From NCBI GenBank assembly GCA_037577475.1, contig CM075186.1:28279834-28343833 (forward strand): a stretch of DNA of 64,000 nt, in the 5' to 3' direction. The notes below the pieces were generated by a model, which made no database searches, was not told the origin of the DNA, and saw only the letters and a list, made by a program, of their open reading frames with translations. Below, one piece after another: positions 38,001 to 49,921 of this stretch; the stretch's first letter is position 1; each line of letters begins with the position of its first letter. Both the position numbers and the translations under genes were made by a program. This DNA comes from Chaunax sp. Z400. Taxonomy: Eukaryota; Chordata; Actinopteri; Lophiiformes; Chaunacidae.

Positions 38001-41000
38001 TCGCTCCATCAGTCCGGCTCCATCAGTCCGACTCCATCAGACCGACTCCATAAGTCCGACTCCATCATGTCGCTCCATCAGTCCAGCTCCATCAGACTGA
38101 CTCCATCAGTCTGACTCCATCATGTCGCTCCATTAGTCCGACTCCATCAGACCGGCTCCATCAGTCCGGCTCCATCAGTGTGGCTCCATCAGTCCGGCTC
38201 CATCAGCAGGGCTCCATCAGGAGGGCTCCATCAGTCCGGGCTCCATCAGCAGGGCTCCATCAGTCCGGGCTCCATCAGCCGGGCTCCATCAGCCGGGCTC
38301 CATAAGCAGGGCTCCATCAGTCCGGCTCCATCAGTCGCTCCATCAGTCGCTCCATCAGTCGCTCCATCAGTCCGACTCCATCAGGCTGACTCCATCATGT
38401 CGCTCCATCAGTCCGGCTCCATTAGTCCGACTCCATCAGACCGACTCCATCATGTCGCTCCATCAGTCGCTCCATCAGTCCGGCTCCATCAGTCCGGCCC
38501 CATCATGTCGCTCCATCAGTCCGGCTCCATCATGTCGCTCCATCAGTCCGGCTCCATCAGTCGGACTCCATCAGACCGACTCCATCATGTCACTCCATCA
38601 GTCGCTCCATCAGTCGCTCCATCAGTGCGGCTCCATCAGTCGCTCCATCAGTCGCTCCATCAGTCGCTCCATCAGACTGACTCCATCAGTCCGACTCCAT
38701 CAGACTGACTCTATCATGTCGCTCCATCAGTCCGGCTCCATCACACCGACTCCATCAGTCCGGCTCCATCAGTCCGGCTCCATCATGCCGCTCCATCAGT
38801 CCGACTCCATCAGTCCGGCTCCATCAGTCCGACTCCATCAGTCCGACTCCATCATGTTGCTCCATCAGTGCGGCTCCATCAGTCACTCCATCAGTCGCTC
38901 CATCAGTCGCTCCATCAGACCGACGCCATCAGTCCGACTCCACCAGACTGACTCCATCATGTCGCTCCATCAGTCCGGCTCCATTAGTCCGACTCCATCA
39001 GTCCGACTTCATCAGTCGCTCCATCAGTCCGACTCCATTAGTCCGACTCCATCAGACCGACTCCATCATGTCGCTCCATCAGTCGCTCCATCAGACCGAC
39101 GCCATTAGTCCGACTCCACCAGACTGACTCCATCATGTCGCTCCATCAGTCACTCCATCAGTCCGACTCCATTAGTCCGACTCCATCAGACCGACTCCAT
39201 CATGTCGCTCCATCAGTCACTCCATCAGTCCGACTCCATCAGACTGACTCCATCATGTCGCTCCATCAGTCCGGCTCCATCAGACCGACTCCATCAGACC
39301 GACTCCATCAGACTGACTCCATCATGTCACTCCATCAGTCCGGCTCCATCATGTCGCTCCATCAGTCCGGCTCCATCAGTCCGGCTCCATCAGTCCGACT
39401 CCATCAGACCGACTCCATTATGTCGCTCCATCAGTCCGACTCCATCAGTCGCTCCATCAGTCCGACTCCATTAGTCCGACTCCATCAGACCGACTCCATC
39501 ATGTCGCTCCATCAGTCAGACTCCATCAGTCCGGCTCCATCAGTCCGGCTCCATAGTCCGGCTCCATCAGCCGGACTCCATCAGCAGGGCTCCATCAGTC
39601 CGGCTCCATCAGTCCGGCTCCATCAGCCAGGCTCCATCAGTCCGACTCCATCAGTCCGGCTCCATCATGTCGCTCCATCAGTCCGGCTCCATCAGACCGA
39701 CTCCATCATGTCGCTCCATCAGTCGCTCCATCAGTGCGGCTCCATCAGTCGCTCCATCAGTCCGACTCCATCAGACTGACTCCATCAGTCCGACTCCATC
39801 AGTCCGACTCCATCAATCCGGCTCCATCATGTCGCTCAATCAGTCCGGCTCCATCAGTCCGACTCCATCAGACCGACTCCATAAGTCCGACTCCATCATG
39901 TCGCTCCATCAGTCCGACTCCATCATGTCGCTCCATTAGTCCGCCTCCATCAGACCGGCTCCATCAGTCCGGCTCCATCAGTGTGGCTCCATCAGTCCGG
40001 CTCCATCAGTCCGGCTCCATCAGCCGGGCTCCATCAGTCCGGCTCCATCAGCCCGGCTCCATCAGCAGGGCTCCATCAGCAGGGCTCCATCAGTCCGGGC
40101 TCCATCAGCAGGGCTCCATAAGCAGGGCTCCATCAGTCCGGCTCCATCATGTCGCTCCATCAGTCCGGCTCCATCAGACCGACTCCATCATGTCGCTCCA
40201 TCAGTCGCTCCATCAGTGCGGCTCCATCAGTCGCTCCATCAGTCCGACTCCATCAGACTGACTCCATCAGTCCGACTCCATCAGTCCGACTCCATCAGTC
40301 CGGCTCCATCATGTCGCTCCATCAGTCCGGCTCCATCAGACCGACTCCATCATGTCGCTCCATCATGTCGCTCCATCAGTCCGGCTCCATCAGTCCGACT
40401 CCATCAGACCAACTCCATAAGTCCGACTCCATCATGTAGCTCCATCAGTCCAGCTCCATCAGACTGACTCCATCAGTCTGACTCCATCATGTCGCTCCAT
40501 TAGTCCGACTCCATCAGACCGGCTCCATCAGTCCGGCTCCATCAGTGTGGCTCCATCAGTCCGGCTCCATCAGCCGGGCTCCATCAGTCCGACTCAATCA
40601 GCCCGGCTCCATCAGCCCGGCTCCATCAGCCGGGCTCGATCAGCCAGGCTCCATCAGCAGGGCTCCATCAGCAGGGCTCCATCAGTCCTTGCTCCATCAG
40701 CAGGGCTCCATCAGTCCGGGCTCCATCAGCCGGGCTCCATCAGCCGGGCTCCATAAGCAGGGCTCCATCAGTCCGGCTCCATCAGTCGCTCCATCAGTCC
40801 GGCTACCTGGCCCAACACTGTGTGTCGGTGCTTTGTGCTGCTCCGACAACTCACTCATTTCTCAGTTCAGAGGGTTTGTACTGTTCTCTGAGCACATTGT
40901 TTTCATTTCTAACCGCATCCAGCTACCTTATATCTCATTCACACCTTAATGGTACACTTAATATCATTATACTGAATAACAACAAACATGTTAGCTTCAC

Positions 41001-44000
41001 TTTTTCAGTATATAAACCTAGCCTTGTCCCAGACTCTGGTCATAATCAATGAGTCCACAGGTGCCTGGTTACCAAATCATTTCAAATCATCAAATCATTG
41101 AATTTAGCCTGAATACCAGGGCTGGCAGGATGCTCAGAGAATTTCAACAAATCTAACAAAACATGCTTTGTAAATGCTTTACCTCCCGTAGCTTCAAGGA
41201 CAGAGAATCTATTCTTTCCTGAACAGAATCAGAATGAGAATGATCTTTGTTGTCACTACACTCAGGTACTTTTTTCATAGCCTTTATTTATGTGTGTGTT
41301 TGTGTTTTATTCTGCACAGGTCATAAAGTGGAACAAACAGTGCATCTGGTGAATGGAGAAGAGGAGCCCTTCCACTTCTCTGTTGGGAAGGCATCTCTTC
41401 TCTGTGCTGACCTGCAGCAGTCCAGTCTCATTGTGCAGCCTATGACTGGCACAGTGGAACCCAAAAACAGGTTAATGACACTGTAACATACTAAGATTTA
41501 AAATGTGTCAGTGCCTAGTGTTTAGAAACACAATCACTGACTTGTGCATGATTCATGATGTGTCTACATAGCATACTGTGTAAACTCATCTGTTAATTGT
41601 TGTGATCTCTTTGATTCAGGTTTCCGTTATCGGTGTCCTTCACTCCTTGCCGTGAGGGCAATGTGAGCTTCAGATTGGTCCTGAGGGTGAGGGGGAAGTC
41701 AGAGCCACTTGGAGTCACAGTTAAGGCCAGTTGTTTCACCATGAGCGCTTCTGTTCAAGTAAAGATTCCAGACGGAGGCCTCAGAGAGATCGAACCTAAC
41801 AGCCATGATACTCTGGACTTTGGGAAGGTCAGCACACCTCCACGTCACAGACTCTAACACTCACATGCACAGGGACATGTCTTTAAATGTTAAGTTTAAA
41901 TCTGACAGTCACCTTAATGTCTATCTGTATGCACTCTTTGTAGGTGGAGCTTTCAGAGCAATCCATGTTTAAGTTCCTGGTGACCAATCAGGCAAGATTC
42001 AGCCTGGATGTGAAAATTGACTTAACAGGGTCCAGCGAGCTGCTGCAACACTTGGAAGCAGAACCAAAAAATGCTACTATTGAGGCTGGGGGGCAGCTGG
42101 AATCTTCACTGATCTTTTCTCCCCGGTGCAATTGTAACGTCCAGGACGTCAGACTGAGCATCAAGGTGAGATCAGTCTCCTCTCCTTGAGTTTTATAAGG
42201 GTTTTTACAGACATTCTAGTGCTACCTGGCTAGTTTGGCCTCATCTTGTACTGACAAGACAAAATATATTTCCCTTAATCCTGCTGTTAAAGCCGCAGTA
42301 GGTAAGTTTTATAAAAAATAACACGTCGTCCTATTTCTAAAACTGTCACTATGCAGGATTCATAGTGAATCATAATGCCATTTGCAAGAATTCACCGCAC
42401 CTGAATCTTAATCACCAATCAGAGCCAATAGGAGTGTCTGACGAAGTCCAATCACTCTCGTGCACATGCTGCAGGCAGTCCCCCCTCTTCCCCCGCATGC
42501 TCTCACTCAGTCAAGCTCAGCCGCCTCCTCTTTGGGAAGGAGCTTTGGAGGCTTTGGACTCTGTCGGACACTCCTCCTGGCTCTGATTGGTGGTTTAGCT
42601 TCAGACAAAGTGGATTCTTGCAGACTGCATTTGGAGCAATAGATGGGGCTGCAGGAGTCTGATGTTCCCCACAGATTATCTGTCAACATGGCATCCTGCC
42701 AAGGATCCTCTGACCACTGCTGGTATACGACGTACCCATCACATCAGTCGAACCCAAGGGCCTGTGTCCACCAAAGCATTTTTTCCTGAGGCCAGTTTAT
42801 TTGTTGAATTATTTGCAATGGGAGCAGCACGTATTTACACTACGCTACAAAGGCCAGTAGTGTGACGAGGCGCTGAGCTTCTTTTCTGCACGTTTGGCGT
42901 TTTTTTTGTGGTCGCCGAGAGTTGAAAAACGTTCAACTTTGGGTGAAACACGGCGCTCGTCACTGTGACTTTTTACTCACCCGTCCAATCACAGCGGAGG
43001 AGGGGTGGGACCCACATTGACCTGTGGGTCCGTCCTCTCGCCCTACTGCCTACGGGGCAAGGAGAGGCGACATCTTGTGCAGGAGGAAGTGACAGCAAAT
43101 ATAGAGGAAGCTCGAACAAGCAGGATGGCAGGCATGAGGCAACAGGGGGCATGAATGAGATGGGAAAACACACTGGAACGGAGGCTCACGTGGTCTGACA
43201 TCTGGCTAGCGGAGCTCCAGCGTGTGAAATTCTTGATCCAAGCCATCTATGACATCTTACCAAGCCCAGCAAATCTCCAGCTCTGGGGCAAGGCCGACAC
43301 CTACTTGCTCCCTCTGCACTGGAAAAGGGACACCAGAACATATCCTGAGCAGCTGCCCGAAAGCTCTTGGGGAAGGCTGCTACTGCTGGTGTCACGACAA
43401 GGTGCTGAAGGCAGTGGCTGAAAGTGTCTCCTTAGCCATCTCCAGCAGGCACCACTGTCCACCCAGAAAGCAAACAGCTTTCATGAAGGAATGAGAGCAG
43501 CCCAGACCACATCCTCAAGCTTCTGCAGGCCTACTAACCACTGCAAAGGACTGGCAGCTCATGGTCGATCTGGAGAGGCAGCTCAATCAGCACACATTGC
43601 AGTGACATCTTTGACATCGTCGTTCAGATCAGAGGCCTCAAAACAGCTCACAAAACATGATAGAATTGACCATACAAAGACCAATGAAGGAGGCTTTCAA
43701 AAGAAAGCTCACCAAGTACCAGGGTCTCTTGGATGAGTGCTGGGAAAAGGGTTGGAGAGCACACTACCACCCAGTAGAGGTCAGATGCAGGGGCTTTGTT
43801 GGCCGCTCCCTCTACAAGGTGTACCACATACTTGGAATGAGTGGGCCTCAGAAGAGAGCAGCCATCAGACTAGCAATGGGGGCAGCAGAAAGAGCCTCCA
43901 GATGGCTGTGGAGAAAAAGAGGTGAATCAGGGTTTAATGATGCTTGGACGCAAATCGACCCTGGACAGGTTGTCTGGGCAAGGTTTTGTGATGTTATGAG

Positions 44001-47000
44001 ACCCAAAACACCCAATGAACCGGGGATACATCACTGATGATGCATCCCAGCACATCCATAGGATGTATCTTTCAACTGTCTCATGTACTGCTGTGAGGAC
44101 AAAAAGTTATTTTTATAGAAGCTGCCTATTACAGAGTGGTTAAAGAAAAGTAATGGAATCTACTCAACTTTACAAACTAAATCTATATCTGCTTAAATCT
44201 ACTCATTCTTAAAGATTCAAAGAGCAGCAGATGGAAACTCGGGTGAGGTTTCTTCATCCACAAAACATTTCTGAGGCTTCACAGCCAAACAGCAGTGCAG
44301 CATTCTCATAAACAACTGAAGATGATGGCAACTTGTTCAACTCCATAAAGCTTATACAGCAAAATCCAAGTCTCCAGAAGCCCCATGATCAAATTGATGT
44401 GAAAAGATTCTATTTCAATTGAAATCTTCACTCTGTGTCTAACTTAAACTGGGGTCCTGGACTCGACCCTGGACTATACATTAAACGACACCAGTGTTTC
44501 TTTTCCCCCTAGAATCAATGAGAAAGTGTATTTGCCCTTGATATGTAGTTCCCAAACAGCTGCACTGTGTCATGAAGGACAAACAATATGATTCACATTC
44601 ATTCTTGATCATTCTCTCTGGTTCTACAGCAGTGCTCTCTCCTGTTTTTCTCCCAATTGTTTCCTCCTGTCAGGTAAAACATGGGCCAACATTTACCTTT
44701 GCTATCAATGGCCAGGCCTTAGAGCCTGATCTGGAATTCTCCTTTACGAAGTACAACCTCGGCAAGTGCTTCCTGTACCGCCCTGGTATGGCGCCGGCCT
44801 CCCAGACTCTAGTGCTCAGCAACAAAAGTGAAAAGGACATCAGGTACTTGTGTGTTTCTGTTTTTGTCCGTGTGCCTATTGAAGCTGCTAATGTGTAGAG
44901 AAATGGTTTTTATTCTAATCAGAATGTGAACATGTTAAAACCTTCCTTGCTCCACTTTTCCTTCCTCAGTGTCCAGAGCCGGTTTACCAACACCTCTTTC
45001 CTAGAGATGGACTTCCAACCAAGTATTTTGTCCCCTGGTGCGGTGATGGAGGTACCGCTGAAATTCTACCCTCGTAAGGCAAGCCGCTACCAGGAAAAAC
45101 TCACCTTCATCTTAAACAGCTGTGTCACAAAACATGTGGACATAAGGGGACAAGGCGTAGAGATGAAGGTGAGAAAAAAAAAGTGTGTGAAAAGCTCTGT
45201 AACTTTGGCTGCGCAGTGACAACAGGACGCTGCTGAGTTGAACTCTGGGTAGTGCAGCCATGTTTGGAACAAACGCAGCAAAAATGCCCCCTTGGATGCC
45301 TCGGTGGTAGATAAGACACAATGTGCCCTTCCAGTGGAGAAAACATGATGCATTGCACTGATGGCTGCCCCTAAGATGGGGAAATGCAGTGCAGTTCTCC
45401 TTAGGTGCCTTTCTACTGGAGAATCAGTGATGCAGTGTCATGGCAAGAGCCACACAGAGTCATGTCAGAGACAACCACACCCAAACATGTAACACTGCAC
45501 AGTTTGGATTCAGTGTTTATTTCTTTTAACCTTACATTGTTTATATGGAGAGCACACATATTAACACTGTAGGGTAATTCTTTGTTATTATAACATGAGA
45601 TGTGATGTGATGGGGGAGAGTTAGGGTTTAGTTAGTTTAGTTTTGTGTTGGGTTGTAGCTTATGTCCATTTTGTTTTCCACTTGTGTGTTAGTTGGTTTG
45701 GCCAAGCCTCTATATATGTTCCCTCTTGTGTTTGTATGTTAGGTCAGTTTGTTCTGTTAACTTCTTGTTTGGTTGCTGTTATCTTTAGTATAGTTATGTT
45801 AGTTTTCATGTTTGTTGTATTTTTGGGGGTAAATGAAAAACCCACATTTTCCACCTTTAAATTCTGTCTCATTGCCTCACTACTTGGTCCCTAACATGCA
45901 TGTAGGGTTAAAAGGGGTTAACGATAATAATTATGATCAAAATGATCATATATTAATTATCGTATTATAAAGCTATTAATTAATCAGGTAGGGTTATGAA
46001 AGAATACCTCGAGGAGCACCACCTTCCTAAAGCTATATTCCTAAGGTCGGAAGGATTCCTTAAGAAAGCTGTAAATATAACCCAGATTAATTAATTACTA
46101 AATAATAGCGTTCAATCAGTCTCAAATGAAGGAAATCGAGTCCTCTATCGCAAGAACTAATGATTCCAGTCATCAACACAGAAACTTGGTCTAAGAGAAT
46201 CTACTTTATTATCAAAGATAATCTAACACAGCACACAGAACAAACTAAAACTAAATTCAACATAGGATGATAACAGAAAGATAGTCAAAATGAGATCGGA
46301 GTGAAAGAGAGAGAGTAAGACATAACTATAACAAGGCGAGATGATAGCGTGGTGATGTGAACCAAACTAAAGGGGGTCTAAGGGAAGTTTGGAGGGAAAC
46401 TAAATTAGGTAAATTGTGGATAGTAATGCCAGATCAGCTATGACGCTTTCCAAGACACAGAGATTTCGGGTAGCTTACTTCTCAGCCGGTCTCCGGGGTA
46501 GGGACGAAAGCACGCTTTGGCGAGTTATCAGGAGGGGTCACCGACCGGATACTCGCGGAGGATGCTGTTCGAAGTCCACCGGATCCTGGTCCCGAATCTC
46601 AGATGTTGGAGGGTCGCGTCGTCGCTGGCTGGCGGCTTTGTGAACTTCGGACCTGACGGCCGTGTTCAGCTTGGCCGTGCTTGACGGCGGTGGAGCGAGT
46701 TAAGGTAATACAGCTCGAAGAGGGGCTTAGTGAATTACTCAGGCGTGAGTGATCCACAGGTGAGCTTCAAATAATTTAGTTGAAGTGCAGAACTTCAATT
46801 CTTAGCTGAAATCGTAGGAGAGGAATGCTATCTAACTGTATGAGCTAAGTCTTAAAGAAAAGGGAAAAGAAGTCTCTTCTGCTGCGGCAGGAGGGCACGG
46901 GCTTATCCACGGAGTCACGGGGATCTCCGCGTTCAGGAGTCAGAATTCATGTCAGGTGGAGGTAGGAGCAAGCGGAGCAAGAGAGCGAGCGGCTTCGCGC

Positions 47001-48562
47001 CGTGGCTTTTGAAGCCTCACAGCTGCCGGAAGTAAGGGCGTGTTCTATTCTACTGTAAGATATGCGTTCACATCACCAGCTGGCATAGAAACAATAGGCG
47101 AGACATCTGAGTCTCTCCACTGGAAGGAGGCATCAAAGCACACATGCAATAAACATGAACTCAGAGGGACACAGGAAGAAAATCATCACTATGTGCTCAT
47201 CAAATTCAAACAAGAAACATATTACAAAAGGAGTAAAACACACAACGATAAGGAGAACATCAGAAATGATCCATTAGAACATGTTGCAGAGTTCAGCTTC
47301 CCAGAAATCATGCTTACACAGTCATGAACACATTTCTTCTCTTGCTTCCGTGATGAGAGGAAGAGGAGAAGAGGCAGGAGGTATGGTGAACATTTTGGCA
47401 TGGAAGGTTGGTTGGATTGTCAGATTTTTATTGATTCATTGACTCCCAGTTTCTGAACCCATGCAGGGTTTTGGATCCTGTGGTTTGGAACAGAAAGCAG
47501 TCTCATGGTCTCCTGAGTTGCAGGCTGATACCCTGGTGTGTCTCTGGTACTCAGCAAGGGGTCAGGAGGGGTGAGACCAGGTCCTCTTTGATATGTTAAG
47601 GGAAGGCAAATGTTGTGTGGGTACAGACCCCAAGTTGTGATTACGGGTGTTATCTTTATGTGAGTTGTGGGGTTGTAACTCCACAATGGTGAGCAGATGG
47701 TTGATCAAAGCGAATGACCATGTTTGATCATCCAGGCAAGGCGGAACCACAGCTGAAGTCGCAAGGCATGGTGAGGTGGAGGTCGACTGACCTACCCTCA
47801 CCCTACAATGCAGTACAGGCTACCATACATGCACAAAACATATTTGGCCTCCATCTGCCTCAAAATGGTTTAATCGTTAATTATTCGAACTGTGTTTTTA
47901 TTACAGAGGTTCAGTAGTTTTGTCTGATTCACTAAATAAAACTTGTAATTTTAGTAGGTTTTGTAACAGGCAGCACAGTGGTTTGGTGGGTAGGACTGTT
48001 TCCTCACAGCAAGACGATTTTGGGTTCAAATCCACCCTTTGTTGCATGTTCCCCCGGTGTCAGCGTGGTTTCATACAATGAACAAATACTTTTTCTCACA
48101 TTCTATTGGCTGTATGTGTTTAATAAAAGTTCAAAGCTTTGGGATTCAATCCCTTGTTTATGTGTAAATCAATAGTGCTGCTTCTTGCAGTTGTAGTAGA
48201 AAACCTGTCTCTTAGTGAGAGATGAAACTGAATTGAGCAACTGTTTGCAAACACCATGTTGAACCAAGGCTTACATCTATTGAATATGTCTAATTTTACC
48301 TGACTTAAAAAGGAAATAAAGCCAAAAGCTCCATCCATTTGACTACATCGTACACTTATTTATTTCATCTAATGATCTTGTATGTTATTCCATCCTAGCT
48401 GGGAGTGGAGGATGTCAGGCACAAGAAAGTGAACCTTGGATCTCTGATGACGGGTCAGATCGTGAAGAAACAAGTGGTTCTGGTCAACCACAGCTCTCTG
48501 GACATTTCCTTTACTCTGCTGCTCAAGTCAAAGACATCGCTGGACCCAAAGGTAGGGAAGGT

Positions 48563-48594
<32 letters not shown>

Positions 48595-48623
48595 ACACAC
48601 ACACACAGACACACACACACACA

Positions 48624-48712
<89 letters not shown>

Positions 48713-48744
48713 ACACACAGACACACACAGACACACACACACAG

Positions 48745-48776
<32 letters not shown>

Positions 48777-48795
48777 ACACACACACACACACACA

Positions 48796-48834
<39 letters not shown>

Positions 48835-48852
48835 ACACAGACACACACACAG

Positions 48853-48886
<34 letters not shown>

Positions 48887-49070
48887 ACACACAGACACAC
48901 ACAGACACACACACAGACACACACACACAGACACACACACACACACACACAGACACACACAGACACACACAGACACACACACACACACACACACAGACAC
49001 ACACAGACACACACACACACACACACAGACACACACACACACAGACACACACACACACAGACACACACAG

Positions 49071-49102
<32 letters not shown>

Positions 49103-49208
49103 ACACACACACACAGACACACACACACACACACACACAGACACACACACACACACAGACACACACACACAGACACACACACACACACACACACACAGAC
49201 ACACACAG

Positions 49209-49240
<32 letters not shown>

Positions 49241-49255
49241 ACACAGACACACACA

Positions 49256-49301
<46 letters not shown>

Positions 49302-49695
49302 GACACACACAGACACACACACACACACAGACACACACACACACACACACACACAGACACACACACACACACACACACACAGACACACACACACACACAC
49401 ACACACAGACACACACACACACACAGACACACACACACACAGACACACACACACAGACACACACACACACACACACACAGACACACACACACAGACACAC
49501 ACACACAGACACACACAGACACACACACACAGACACACACACACACACACACACAGACACACACACACACACAGACACACACACACAGACACACACACAC
49601 ACACAGACACACACACACAGACACACACACACAGACACACACACACACACAGACACACACACACACACAGACACACACACACACACACACACACA

Positions 49696-49742
<47 letters not shown>

Positions 49743-49890
49743 ACACACACAGACACACACACACACACAGACACACACACACACACAGACACACACACAC
49801 ACACACACACACAGACACACACACACAGACACACACACACACACAGACACACACACACACACAGACACACACACACACACACACACACAG

Positions 49891-49921
<31 letters not shown>

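Noticed and set aside
29880..40467. Long + strand open frames (up to 393 codons) rich in SISPAPSVRLHQ text
   Set aside because: They arise because the 12-14-bp units of the minisatellite lack stop codons in all frames; all three frames give the same periodic peptide, and they lie between hydin exons 33 and 34.
29092..40806. CRISPR-like appearance of short repeats
   Set aside because: There are no unique spacers; units are contiguous, and the DNA is vertebrate.
43249..44037. Possible separate host gene with CSLC...HILSSC motif
   Set aside because: Frame pieces are broken by frameshifts and match retroelement architecture, so it is listed as a fossil.
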